Shown: piece after piece, positions 50,372-59,176 of the stretch
Position numbering within the stretch: the first letter of the stretch is position 1
How the letters are laid out: each line of letters starts with the position of its first letter
Assembly: GCF_003254585.1 (NCBI RefSeq)
Contig: NZ_QJGZ01000042.1
Span: 558,001 to 622,000, forward strand
Length of the DNA: 64,000 nucleotides
Source of the DNA: Flavobacterium sharifuzzamanii
GTDB taxonomy: Bacteria; Bacteroidota; Bacteroidia; Flavobacteriales; Flavobacteriaceae
Direction of reading: 5' to 3'
Position numbers and translations under genes: made by a program
The notes under the pieces: generated by a model
What the model was told of the DNA's origin: nothing
Databases searched by the model: none
Seen by the model: only the letters and a program-made list of their open reading frames with translations

Positions 50372-51013
50372 ATGAAAATCGCACTTATCGGAGCTACAGG
50401 ATTTGTTGGCTCAGCACTGTTAAATGAACTAGCAGACAGAAAACATGAAATCACTGCTATTGCAAGAACTCCAAAAGACACAGCAAACGCAACTTGGGTT
50501 GCTGCAGATATTTTTAATGTTGATGCTTTGGCAGAAATCTTAAAAGGTCACGATGCTGTGGTTAATGCTTATAACCCTGGATGGACAAACCCAAATATTT
50601 ATGATGACTTTTTAGCAGGTTCAAAAGCTATTCAGGAAGCGGTTAAAAAATCAGGTGTTAAACGTTTTGTTACTATTGGTGGAGCAGGAAGTTTATATGT
50701 CGCTCCAGATTTACAAGCGGTTGATACTCCAGATTTTCCAAAAGAGATTTTCCCCGGAGCCAATGCGGCAAGACATTATTTGAATATCATCAAAGAAGAA
50801 AAAGATTTAGACTGGGCATTCTTTAGCCCTGCTTTCGAAATGCATGCTGGAACTAAAACAGGTAGAACTGGAAAATATCGTTTAGGCTTAGAAAATCCTG
50901 TTTTCAATGACGAACAAAGAAGTATTTTATCTGTAGAAGATTTGGCAGTTGTTATTGCTGACGAAGTAGAAACTCCAAAACATCATCAAGTTAGATTTAC
51001 AGCGGGATATTAA
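50372..51013 (+). CDS. NAD(P)-binding oxidoreductase (NmrA/atypical SDR)
   Basis: A 213-residue Rossmann protein. MKIALIGATGFVGSALLNELADR (1-23) is the nucleotide-binding loop, GHDAVVNAY is the strand-4 position and FVTIGGAGSLYV contains the active-site region; the Tyr-Lys pair of classical reductases is not obvious. It resembles NmrA-like and YwnB/DUF-type proteins that are often paired with Rrf2 regulators and quinone stress. It is transcribed after the Rrf2 gene, with its own operator-like site. Substrate unknown. Confidence 0.87.
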   Translation: MKIALIGATGFVGSALLNELADRKHEITAIARTPKDTANATWVAADIFNVDALAEILKGHDAVVNAYNPGWTNPNIYDDFLAGSKAIQEAVKKSGVKRFVTIGGAGSLYVAPDLQAVDTPDFPKEIFPGANAARHYLNIIKEEKDLDWAFFSPAFEMHAGTKTGRTGKYRLGLENPVFNDEQRSILSVEDLAVVIADEVETPKHHQVRFTAGY

Positions 51014-51027
51014 TTCTTTTAGATGCT

Positions 51028-51197
51028 AAGATTCTAAGCGACTAAGTTTCTTTGCCACGAATTACACGAATTTTCACGAATTATTCTTCTGTTTATTTTG
51101 AATAAAAAAATTAATGAAAATTCGGGAATTCGTGGCAACTTATTTTTACTCATTGTGAGAATAACAAATTAGTGGAAATTCGTGTAATTCGTGGCAA
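51028..51197. repeat. Palindromic ACGAATT-phrase repeat
   Basis: The segment TTGCCACGAATTACACGAATTTTCAC (51052-51077) is mirrored with one mismatch by 51172-51197, with an additional half copy at 51116-51138. The words TTCGTGTAATTCGTGG also occur in the tandem repeats at 58833-59160. It occupies the gap before meaB. Confidence 0.65.
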
Positions 51198-51255
51198 ACT
51201 AACTTTTTGAAACTGTTTTTGTTTTCTGTACTTTTACATTTCTAAAAAGTGCGTT

Positions 51256-52377
51256 TTGTCAAATTCTAATAAACAAACTGGCAGTATATCTGAAAAAGCT
51301 GGAATTTCACCTCCCGAAATCACCAATATTTCGGCTATAAATCAAATTAAAAATAAGCGCAGGCAGCAACCGACTTCTCAAGAATTAATTGAGGGTATTT
51401 TAGAAGGCAACAGAACTTCTCTTAGCCGAGCCATTACTTTAATTGAAAGCACTAATCCAGATCATTTTGAAAAAGCTGGCGAAGTTATTCAAGGCTGTTT
51501 AGCTCATGCTAATAAATCGGTTCGAATTGGAATTACGGGTGTTCCTGGCGTTGGAAAAAGCACTTTTATTGAAGCTTTTGGAAAACATCTGACACAATTA
51601 GGAAAAAAAGTAGCCGTTTTGGCAGTTGATCCTAGCAGTTCTCTTTCGCATGGAAGTATTCTAGGCGATAAAACCCGAATGGAAGAATTGGTGAAAGACG
51701 AAAATGCTTTTATTCGTCCAAGTGCTTCTGGTGAAACTTTAGGCGGTGTGGCTCGAAAAACTCGAGAAACCATTATTCTTTGTGAAGCCGCAGGTTTTGA
51801 TACCATTATTATTGAAACAGTTGGTGTTGGCCAAAGCGAAACTGCCGTTCACAGTATGGTGGATTTCTTTTTGCTATTGAAAATTTCTGGCGCAGGCGAT
51901 GAACTTCAAGGCATCAAACGCGGTATCATGGAAATGGCTGATGCTATTGTTATTAATAAAGCGGACGGAGATAATATAAAAAAAGCCAATCAGGCGAAAT
52001 TGGAGTTTAATCGCGCTTTGCATTTATTTCCTCCAAAAAAATCAAACTGGCAACCTAAAGTAACCACTTGCAGTTCACTCACAAAAGACGGAATCGCTGA
52101 AGTTTGGAACACTATTTCTGAATATTTTGAAATGACGAAAGAAACAGGTTTTTTTCAAGAAAAAAGAAATGAGCAAAACCATTTCTGGATGATGGAAACG
52201 ATCAACGAACAGCTTAAACAAAATTTCTATAATCAGCCTGATATAATTTCGCTTTTAGAAGAAAGCAAAAAAGCAGTGCAAAACAATGAAATTTCATCTT
52301 TTGCAGCTGCTTCTGAGTTATTGAAATTATATTTTGATAAAGGTGCAAAGGCTCAAAGTGACAAAGGTTCAGAGTAA
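51256..52377 (+). CDS. meaB: MeaB, methylmalonyl-CoA mutase-associated GTPase
   Basis: A 373-residue G3E-family GTPase. GVPGVGKSTFIEAFG (95-109) is the P-loop, VLAVDPSSSLSHGSILGDKTRM the switch region, ETVGVGQSE the Walker B-like motif and INKADGDN the base-recognition motif. MeaB protects and loads adenosylcobalamin onto methylmalonyl-CoA mutase. No ATG fits; the TTG at 51256 is the only likely start and precedes SNSNKQTGSISEKAGIS, which reads like the family N-terminus. The final residues DKGAKAQSDKGSE are encoded in a phrase repeat, as in the antiporter at 44505. The cobalamin adenosyltransferase is at 29471. Confidence 0.92.
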   Translation: MSNSNKQTGSISEKAGISPPEITNISAINQIKNKRRQQPTSQELIEGILEGNRTSLSRAITLIESTNPDHFEKAGEVIQGCLAHANKSVRIGITGVPGVGKSTFIEAFGKHLTQLGKKVAVLAVDPSSSLSHGSILGDKTRMEELVKDENAFIRPSASGETLGGVARKTRETIILCEAAGFDTIIIETVGVGQSETAVHSMVDFFLLLKISGAGDELQGIKRGIMEMADAIVINKADGDNIKKANQAKLEFNRALHLFPPKKSNWQPKVTTCSSLTKDGIAEVWNTISEYFEMTKETGFFQEKRNEQNHFWMMETINEQLKQNFYNQPDIISLLEESKKAVQNNEISSFAAASELLKLYFDKGAKAQSDKGSE

Positions 52378-52539
52378 AAAGATTGTCGCTTTGCTCCTTA
52401 TTTTTCCCAACAATCTTGATACACAATCTTGTCAGTTCTAGCGGAGTCGAGAACCCGCAAAGCATTTCAATTTCATTAAAAAAAGAAAAGGTTCAAAGTA
52501 AAAACCTTTGAACCTTTGTAACTCTGAGCCTTTGAACCT
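52341..52539. repeat. Palindromic GTTCAAAGG phrase repeat joining two gene ends
   Basis: The left arm 52341-52374 and right arm 52506-52539 are inverted copies, 30 of 34 paired. The meaB stop (52375-52377) follows the left arm directly, and the stop of the convergent sulfatase gene (52538-52540) overlaps the right arm. The arrangement mirrors the junction at 46745-46887. Confidence 0.75.
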
Positions 52540-54475
52540 ATTTTTTAGGCCTAAGCTTATATTTACTTTCTTTATATAAATTTCCTGCTGTAATTACATG
52601 CGCCAAAGCATCTTTTGCTAATTCTTCATTTAATTTAACTGGAATTAAAGTTGTATCATTTTTGATTTCAAACTGCAATGGTTTCAAATTTGGCTGCATG
52701 ATTACAACCTGATTTTCCACTCTAAATGCGTTGATATCATTAAACTGCATAATCGATCTTCCTTGCACTTTCGGATCAAGCTTGCTTAGGTTTCTACCTA
52801 CCATTGGTGTTTCAAAAGGAAGTCCTAAATAACTTAACAATGTCGGTGGAATATCAATCTGACTTGCCAATCTATCATAAACAGCTCCTTTTGGAACTCC
52901 AGGTCCCATAATAAATGCTGGAATATGGAATTTGTTAATTGGCACTAAATTTTTACCATAAGTTCTTGTATTGTGATCAGCAATTACAATAAAAATCGTG
53001 TTTTTAAAATACGGTTCTTTCTTCGCCATTTCAAAGAATTTCCCAATTGAGAAATCAGCATATTTCATGGCATTATTTACCGTATTAGGCTTTTTATCGT
53101 AAGGCTTAATTCTTCCTGCTGGATATTCAAATGGTTCGTGATTTGAAGTCGAAAACATTAAAGAGAAAAATGGTTTATCTCCTTTTGATTTGAAATACTG
53201 ATTGGCTTTCGTAACCAAATCTTCATCAGAATAACCCCAAGTTCCTTTGAAAGCATATTTATTTCCATCTGATTCAAAATCGGATTGGTCAACGATGTCT
53301 GTAAAACCATTCCCGTTGAAAAACGAAGCCATATTATCAAAATTGGCCATTCCGCCATAAATGAAACTTGTATCGTAACCTTTTTGTTTTAATGCGTCTG
53401 CCAATGTAAAAAATCCTTGTTGTGAATTTCCAAGCTTCACCACACTTTCTGATGGCGACGGCAAAAATCCAGTTACAACTGCTTCAATTCCGCGAACACT
53501 TCTGGTTCCTGTGCAATACAAATTGGTAAATAATAATCCTTCTTTAGATAATTTATCAAATTCTGGAGTTAATGGTTTTCCTCCTAAAATCCCAACGTAT
53601 TCTGCACCTAAACTTTCTTGTAGAAAAATAACCAAATTGTATGGCTTTTTCATAACAGAATCTGGCTGCTGAACATGTAGAAACGGAATTTCTTTATCAG
53701 TAAAATCACTTGGACCGGCAATCATGTATTTTTTCACACGAGCAATAGCTTCGGCCTCATCCATTTTACCGTACATCTTCGTATTTCCTTCATTTTTGAT
53801 TGAGTACGCCGCAAAAGCAACCGTATAAAATGAATTTAACCCCAAAGTATTTGTAAGCTGATCTGTTGAGAAAACAGCATTACTAGCATTAATAGGTCGT
53901 TTTGAAGTAAGACTTGAACGTGCTCCGAAAAACAATAAAAAAGCCACTAATGGAAATACCATTAATTTGAATTTATATTCGGTACTTGTTGTGTAAAACA
54001 ATTGTTTTCCTTTTTTGAAAGCAAAATACAGTACAACTCCAAGAATTAGAAAAGTCACAATGATTGAAGTCAGATAACTTTTTAAAAGCATTCCAACCAC
54101 TTCTTTTGGGTAAATAAGATAGTCTAAGAAAATCTTATTTGGGCGTGTATCATATTGTTTTACAAAATCTGGGGAAGCTAATTCTACAAAAAGAATTAAA
54201 AACAGAAATAGGAAACTATAAATTACCAGAAATTTATTGGTAAACTTTATCCATGTATTCGGCAGAAAAGTAATTAGAACTGCTGGCAGAAATGACAAAT
54301 AACAAAGCAATATTAAATCCATTCGAAGACCGATTGGAAAAATATACCAGAAATCTGGTGTCTGCACTACTCTTTCTTTAAAAAGAAAAAATAAAAAGAT
54401 TCGGCTTAAAGTGGTAATCAATAACCCGATCAATATAAAACTGAAAATAGGTTTTAAGAAACGTAAATTTTTCAT
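52538..54475 (-). CDS. LTA synthase-family phosphotransferase/sulfatase
   Basis: A 645-residue protein with five N-terminal membrane helices (LRFLKPIFSFILIGLLITTLSRIFLFF and on) and a large extracytoplasmic sulfatase-like domain: VIFLQESLGAEYVGILGG, LYCTGTRSVRGIEAVVTGF with the catalytic threonine, HEPFEYP and FIVIADHNTRTYG. Family members (LtaS, OpgB, MdoB) transfer phosphoglycerol or phosphoethanolamine onto lipids or glycans. In Bacteroidota the substrate is unclear. It is read from the same strand as the small gene 37 bp upstream and ends within a phrase repeat. Confidence 0.9.
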   Translation of the reverse strand: MKNLRFLKPIFSFILIGLLITTLSRIFLFFLFKERVVQTPDFWYIFPIGLRMDLILLCYLSFLPAVLITFLPNTWIKFTNKFLVIYSFLFLFLILFVELASPDFVKQYDTRPNKIFLDYLIYPKEVVGMLLKSYLTSIIVTFLILGVVLYFAFKKGKQLFYTTSTEYKFKLMVFPLVAFLLFFGARSSLTSKRPINASNAVFSTDQLTNTLGLNSFYTVAFAAYSIKNEGNTKMYGKMDEAEAIARVKKYMIAGPSDFTDKEIPFLHVQQPDSVMKKPYNLVIFLQESLGAEYVGILGGKPLTPEFDKLSKEGLLFTNLYCTGTRSVRGIEAVVTGFLPSPSESVVKLGNSQQGFFTLADALKQKGYDTSFIYGGMANFDNMASFFNGNGFTDIVDQSDFESDGNKYAFKGTWGYSDEDLVTKANQYFKSKGDKPFFSLMFSTSNHEPFEYPAGRIKPYDKKPNTVNNAMKYADFSIGKFFEMAKKEPYFKNTIFIVIADHNTRTYGKNLVPINKFHIPAFIMGPGVPKGAVYDRLASQIDIPPTLLSYLGLPFETPMVGRNLSKLDPKVQGRSIMQFNDINAFRVENQVVIMQPNLKPLQFEIKNDTTLIPVKLNEELAKDALAHVITAGNLYKESKYKLRPKK

Positions 54476-54512
54476 TAAAATTAGTATAAGAACGTGAGAT
54501 TAGAAAAACAAA

Positions 54513-54740
54513 TTACTCTTCGTAACGGTTAATTTCTCTGTCATAAAACTCATTAGCCTTTTCGATTAAACTCTCCATTTCGGCATTTAATTCAGCTTCG
54601 TCAAGATCTTCTGGTTCTTCCAAAAACTCAACCTCATCATCTTTCAAATTGATAATAAATCTTGGGTAATCTAGATGAATGATAAAAATATCGTCTGGAA
54701 AATCTGTATTGTCTCCAAGTAAAAATTTAGGTAATTCCAT
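54513..54740 (-). CDS. Small acidic protein of unknown function
   Basis: A 75-residue protein: MELPKFLLGDNTDFPDDIFIIHLDYPRFIINLKDDEVEFLEEPED followed by a helical acidic tail (LDEAELNAEMESLIEKANEFYDREINRYEE). The sequence is well formed and resembles short conserved Bacteroidota proteins, but I do not know a family name. It lies 37 bp before the LTA-synthase-like gene and is probably cotranscribed with it. An acidic, soluble cytoplasmic protein is expected. Confidence 0.65.
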   Translation of the reverse strand: MELPKFLLGDNTDFPDDIFIIHLDYPRFIINLKDDEVEFLEEPEDLDEAELNAEMESLIEKANEFYDREINRYEE

Positions 54741-54847
54741 ATCTATTTATTTTTTTTAATGGTTATTTTTTAGCCACAGATTAAAAGGATCAAAAGGATT
54801 TCTCCTGACTTTAGACTTTATGATCTTTGACTTATTTTTATTCAAAT

Positions 54848-56233
54848 TTAGTTATTTGAAACTGACTTGGTAATCAATTTCTTTGTTAGGTAATGAAAAC
54901 GAATATACAAACAAATTGCCGCTGCGGTTAAACCTGCCAAAAGCCCGACCCAAACTCCTTGCGCCTTCAATTCGGTGTGTTCTCCTAAATAATATGAAAT
55001 CGGAAAACCAATTACCCAATAGGCTACAAAAGTAATGTACATTGGAATTTTTACATCTTGCAAACCACGGAGTGCTCCGAGAACCACAACCTGAATTCCG
55101 TCTGAAATCTGGAAAATCGCTGCAATTAACAGTAATTTTGAAGCTATTCCTATTACTTCTTCGTTATCTAAAATCTGTCCTGTATTTTCCATATTCAAGA
55201 AAATATAAGGCAGATAATCGTGGAAAATAATGAAGAAAATCGCAAAAATCGTTTCTAAGATTATGGCAAGCAGGAAAATAGAACGCGCCACAACAACTAG
55301 TTTTTTATAGTCCATTAAACCTCTTTGATTGCTGACACGAACCATCGAAGTAACGCTTAATCCCATTGCAAACATAAAAGTCATTGATGCCAAACTCAAA
55401 GCAATTTGATTTGCCGCCTGGCTTGTTTTTCCGATATTTCCGCAAAGCCAGATTGAAGCTGTAAACAAAACTACTTCAAAAAGCATTTGCATTGCAGAAG
55501 GAAACCCTATACTGATAATCTTGTTTATGGTGGCTTTTTTTATTTCACTAAAACTAAAACCTTTAAAAAAGCGCTTTAAGTCATCTCTTCGCGAAAGCAT
55601 AATATGCATGAACATTACCAAAAATATTCTCGAAATCACTGTTCCTAAAGCTGCTCCGATAATTCCCATTTTTGGAAAAATCCAAATTCCGTAAATTAAA
55701 ACATAGTTTATACCAACGTGAAGCACATTGGCCATTACCATGGCATACATAGAATATTTAGTCAGAGACATTCCGTCTGCAAACTGTTTATAGCCTTGAT
55801 ACATTACCAACGGAATTAGAGAAAAAGCAACCCATCCTAAATATGGTTTTGCCAATACAATAACATCTGCAGGCTGTTTTAGCAATTCCATAATTGGTTT
55901 CGCGAACATAATTACCGTAAAAAGCACCAATCCTAAAATAGTGCATAGAAATAATCCATGGTGGAAAGCAGATCGAATTTTTGTATCATTTTTCTCTGCA
56001 TCTCCTTCAGCAACAATAGGTGTAATAGCTGTAGAAAACCCAATTCCTAGAGACATTGCAATAAAAATCATACTGTTTCCTAGTGAAACGGCTGCCAGTT
56101 CTGTGCTTCCTATTTTACCAACCATTATATTATCGACAATACCAATTAAGGTATGTCCGACCATTCCTAAAATAACAGGATATGCCAGTCTTAAATTATA
56201 CGAAAACTCTTTAGTGTACTGCTTTAAATTCAC
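54848..56233 (-). CDS. MATE-family multidrug efflux transporter
   Basis: A 461-residue protein with 12 hydrophobic segments in two halves. The first half has RLAYPVILGMVGHTLIGIVDNIMVGKIGSTELAAVSLGNSM and VAFSLIPLVMYQGYKQFADGMSLTK; the second starts FPSAMQMLFEVVLFTASIWLCG. These match NorM-type MATE pumps, which expel cationic drugs in exchange for Na+ or H+. Translation begins at a GTG (56233) just after a TATCTTTG box on the minus strand, with no ATG near the start. It has no regulator beside it. Confidence 0.93.
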   Translation of the reverse strand: MNLKQYTKEFSYNLRLAYPVILGMVGHTLIGIVDNIMVGKIGSTELAAVSLGNSMIFIAMSLGIGFSTAITPIVAEGDAEKNDTKIRSAFHHGLFLCTILGLVLFTVIMFAKPIMELLKQPADVIVLAKPYLGWVAFSLIPLVMYQGYKQFADGMSLTKYSMYAMVMANVLHVGINYVLIYGIWIFPKMGIIGAALGTVISRIFLVMFMHIMLSRRDDLKRFFKGFSFSEIKKATINKIISIGFPSAMQMLFEVVLFTASIWLCGNIGKTSQAANQIALSLASMTFMFAMGLSVTSMVRVSNQRGLMDYKKLVVVARSIFLLAIILETIFAIFFIIFHDYLPYIFLNMENTGQILDNEEVIGIASKLLLIAAIFQISDGIQVVVLGALRGLQDVKIPMYITFVAYWVIGFPISYYLGEHTELKAQGVWVGLLAGLTAAAICLYIRFHYLTKKLITKSVSNN

Positions 56234-56422
56234 TTCTATTCAATTTTGTGCGCAAAGATAGTCAGAAGCTTCGAATTCTATCCTATCTATAAAAATATAT
56301 CCCAATTTTAAGACAAAAATAAGATGAACTAAATATTATGTAACGATTTTTAAAAATTGTATAACAAACTCCAAATGGCTTGCATATAATTTTACGTCAT
56401 AGAAATTTCAAAAATATAAGCC

Positions 56423-56941
56423 ATGAAAAAATTACAGATGTTATGCCTAGCTGCTTTCACATTTTTATTTGCCAACACCACATTTGCTCAAGAGACAGAA
56501 GCAACAAATTACGACCAAGGTTTTAGATTAGGTTTTGGTTTAAATGGAGGATTGCCAACAGATAATGATTACGACTGGTCTCTTGGGGGGGATGTTCGTT
56601 TACAGTATGATCTTTCCAAAAAAACATCGTTGACCCTAACAACAGGTTTTACAAATCTATTTATGGGAAAAGACGATCTTGGAAATAACATAAAAGATCT
56701 TGGATTTATTCCGGCAAAAGCTGGTTTTAAAGCTTTTGTTTTAAAAGATCAATTTTATGTTTTAGGAGAACTGGGTGCAGGTTTTGCTGTAACAAATGGT
56801 TACAATCAAACCACCTTTTTATGGGCTCCAGGAATTGGTTATGCCAACAAATACATTGATTTAAGTGTTCGTTACGAAGATTATCATGATTTTAGAACCA
56901 ATCAAGTAGCATTGCGTGTTGCTTATGGTTTTCAACTCTAA
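56423..56941 (+). CDS. Small outer-membrane beta-barrel protein
   Basis: A 172-residue protein with signal MKKLQMLCLAAFTFLFANTTFAQ. The mature part alternates polar and hydrophobic residues: LGFGLNGGLPTDNDYDWSLGGDVRLQYDL, KTSLTLTTGFTNLFMG, YVLGELGAGFAVTN and RYEDYHDFRTNQVALRVAYGFQL. The final aromatic and the barrel-like strand pattern fit an OmpW/OmpA-like 8-strand barrel. Its role is unknown. A terminator follows. Confidence 0.78.
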   Translation: MKKLQMLCLAAFTFLFANTTFAQETEATNYDQGFRLGFGLNGGLPTDNDYDWSLGGDVRLQYDLSKKTSLTLTTGFTNLFMGKDDLGNNIKDLGFIPAKAGFKAFVLKDQFYVLGELGAGFAVTNGYNQTTFLWAPGIGYANKYIDLSVRYEDYHDFRTNQVALRVAYGFQL

Positions 56942-56974
56942 AAAATAGGTTTAATTTATTATTTTGTTTTTGGT

Positions 56975-57012
56975 AAAAACCCGATAGTCTGAATAGTCTA
57001 TCGGTTTTTTTA
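56975..57012 (+). terminator. Rho-independent terminator
   Basis: AAAACCCGATAG and CTATCGGTTTT arms followed by T residues, 34 bp after the small barrel gene. Confidence 0.8.
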
Positions 57013-57015
57013 TTT

Positions 57016-57050
57016 ACCATTGGTCAAAAGAAAAGTGCTGGTAGTCAAAT
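57016..57050 (+). promoter_or_regulatory. Candidate LytTR operator A (21-bp-spaced direct repeat)
   Basis: CATTGGTCAAAAGAAAAGTG contains TGGTCAAAA at 57021, followed by TAGTCAAAT at 57042. Two similar half-sites 21 bp apart in direct order is the layout bound by LytTR-domain regulators. The same CCATTGGTCAAAA core with a second TCAAA 21 bp away occurs at 60326-60360 before the histidine kinase gene. It lies 55-90 bp before the start of the 57105 gene. Confidence 0.6.
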
Positions 57051-57104
57051 GATTTTTTGGGATTGATTTAGAACGCGGTAATTCGCAGAAAAATTAATCA
57101 AATC

Positions 57105-58040
57105 ATGAACAAAACAGTTTTTTATCTTTCGCAGCTTTTCCTTTTTTTACTGGCTACCCTTGCTGCGCGCTCACAATCGGGAATTTCAGGAGAATTTAAA
57201 GTCGATTATGTCCCTTTTTCTAAATATGTACGACCAATGGACAGCACAAAAACAAATGCCGAAAGCAATTTTAAAAGAGCACAGCTGGCTTTTGAAGTTC
57301 CATTATCTTTAAAAATGGACAAATATGATCATCCAAAACTCTGGTCTGTTTTTTTTAGTGGCAGTTATGCTAAAATGGAAAACAGGAATTACAATATTCA
57401 AGATCTTCCCGCAGCATTTCAAGGCGGATTTCCAGATGAATTGCTCAATACGCAAATTGGAGTCAAGCATTTGCGTTCCATTTCTTCTTCTTGGTCGCTG
57501 TTAATAATGGCTTCTGTTGGTGTTTATACAGATATGGTTGAAATTAATAAAGACGATGTACTGCTTCAAGGTGGAATTCTTTTTATCAAACAATTTAATC
57601 CTAAACTTGCTTTGGGTGCGGGTCCGGTTTTAACTAATAGTTTTGGTGTGCCGATGGTTCTTCCGGGAATTTATTTTAACTGGGAGTCTACAGGAGCTTT
57701 ACATTTTAAAGTAGCTTTTCCGGAAGGTGTAGAAATTGGCTATCGAATGTCTGACACTTTTGACTTAAAAGCAGTAGCCGAAATAAGCGGAATGACAGCT
57801 GAAACCAAAATTGGAAATAAATCTACACTACTTGGATATCAACAGATAATTGCAGGCTTAAGACCTCAGGTAAAATTTGGAAAACATTGGATTTTAGAGC
57901 CAACTGGAGGAACTACTCTTGTTCGAAGTTTTTCGACAACAAACCGAAAAATTAAAGAAATTTTTAAGGAAAAAGATATTGCCGATCCAAGATTCACCAC
58001 TACCTTTTATGGAGCAATAGCTCTAAAATGGAAATTCTAG
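57105..58040 (+). CDS. Outer-membrane beta-barrel protein next to a LytTR system
   Basis: A 311-residue protein with signal MNKTVFYLSQLFLFLLATLAARSQ. It starts GISGEFKVDYVPFSKYVRPMDS and consists of alternating strands ending FTTTFYGAIALKWKF, the aromatic end of a barrel. It resembles DUF6268-type barrels, which I cannot confirm. A LytTR-type direct repeat lies upstream at 57016-57050, and its stop is 2 bp from the stop of the LytTR response regulator gene, so it is a likely target of that regulator. The cargo or role is not known. Confidence 0.7.
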   Translation: MNKTVFYLSQLFLFLLATLAARSQSGISGEFKVDYVPFSKYVRPMDSTKTNAESNFKRAQLAFEVPLSLKMDKYDHPKLWSVFFSGSYAKMENRNYNIQDLPAAFQGGFPDELLNTQIGVKHLRSISSSWSLLIMASVGVYTDMVEINKDDVLLQGGILFIKQFNPKLALGAGPVLTNSFGVPMVLPGIYFNWESTGALHFKVAFPEGVEIGYRMSDTFDLKAVAEISGMTAETKIGNKSTLLGYQQIIAGLRPQVKFGKHWILEPTGGTTLVRSFSTTNRKIKEIFKEKDIADPRFTTTFYGAIALKWKF

Positions 58041-58042
58041 AG

Positions 58043-58756
58043 CTATCTGCTTAATAAGTTTTTATAGACTACCTCTTTCAATAATTCCTCACGGCGTGTT
58101 CTTGAAATAGGTAGTTCTTGTCCATTTATAAATAATCGCCCGCCAGAAACAGAATCGATATGAGTGATATTTACCAAAAATGATTTATGAATTCTAAAGA
58201 AAATTTCTTTGGGAAGTGTTTCTTCTAATGAAATTATAGTTTGGTGAATAACAAGAACCTTATCTTTAAAATGAAGTTTAGCATAATTCTGCATTCCTTC
58301 GATATATAAAATATCTACCCAAGAAATTTTCTGAAATCCTTCTTCCTGACGCACATATAAAAAAGGATCCAATTGATTTTGCTTTGGAGAGTTAATCATC
58401 TGATGCCATTGCTTAGCTTTTAACGAAGCTTGATAAAAACGCTGAAAAGTAATGGGTTTTAATAAATAGTCTACAACCTGAAGACGGTATCCGTCTAAAG
58501 CATGCTCTGAATAAGCGGTTGTAAAAATTACCAAAGGCGGTTTTTCTAATGATTCCAGAAACTCTAATCCCGTAAGATAAGGCATATTGATATCCAGAAA
58601 CATCAAATCAATTTGCTTTTCTTGAAGGTACGAAGTCGCTTCTAATGCCGAAGCGCAAGTGCCGGCAACTTCTAGAAAATCAATTTTAGAAATAAAGTCT
58701 ACGATTCCATTTCTTGCGATAGGTTCATCATCTATAACGAGGCATTTCATGTTCAT
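58043..58756 (-). CDS. LytTR-type response regulator
   Basis: A 237-residue protein. The receiver domain has CLVIDDEPIAR (5-15), LMFLDINMPYLTG with the phospho-acceptor D55, and FTTAYSEHALDGYRLQVVDYLLKP. The C-terminal LytTR DNA-binding domain includes ISWVDILYIEGMQNYAKLHFKDKVLVIHQTI and FFRIHKSFLVNITHIDSV. It partners the histidine kinase gene upstream (59177-60226). The two are split by a 420-bp tandem repeat region. The start codon is ATG near 58756. Its likely targets are the genes with a CATTGGTCAAAA site. Confidence 0.93.
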   Translation of the reverse strand: MNMKCLVIDDEPIARNGIVDFISKIDFLEVAGTCASALEATSYLQEKQIDLMFLDINMPYLTGLEFLESLEKPPLVIFTTAYSEHALDGYRLQVVDYLLKPITFQRFYQASLKAKQWHQMINSPKQNQLDPFLYVRQEEGFQKISWVDILYIEGMQNYAKLHFKDKVLVIHQTIISLEETLPKEIFFRIHKSFLVNITHIDSVSGGRLFINGQELPISRTRREELLKEVVYKNLLSR

Positions 58757-58769
58757 AATATTGTTTCAG

Positions 58770-59176
58770 TTTTTTTGTTTCACGCAGATTTGGCAGATTT
58801 AGCAGATTTTCTTTTAATCCTTTACTCTGTGTAATCTGTGGCTAAAAATTTTAACGCAAAGTGCACGAAGATTTACGCAAAGTTCGCAAAGTTTTAATTT
58901 TTATAAAGGATGTAAAGATCACTAAGTAACAAACTAAAAATTCGTGCTAATTCGTGTAATTCGTGGCTAAAATAAAATCATTTTAATCTTTATAATCTGT
59001 GGCTAAAAATTTAACCGCAAAGAACACAAAGGTTTTACGCAAAGTTTGCAAAGTTTTAATTTTTATAAAGGATGCAAAAATCACTAAGCGTTGCGGATTA
59101 AAAAATTCACGCTAATTCGTGTAATTCGTAGCTAATATAAAATCATTTTTAATCTTTATAATCTGTGGCTAAAAAA
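58770..59176. repeat. Tandem 161-166 bp repeats between kinase and regulator
   Basis: The phrase AATCTGTGGCTAAAAA occurs at 58833, 58994 and 59160, defining two units of 161 and 166 bp. Each unit carries CGCAAAG words, TTTTAATTTTTATAAAGGATG, ATCACTAAG and GCTAATTCGTGTAATTCGT. Related words occur at 18229-18452 and 51028-51197. There is no gene in the 420-bp gap. Confidence 0.75.

Noticed and set aside
58770..59176. Insertion sequence or transposon in the gap between kinase and regulator
   Set aside because: No transposase frame or terminal inverted repeats bounding a gene were seen, only tandem phrase repeats.
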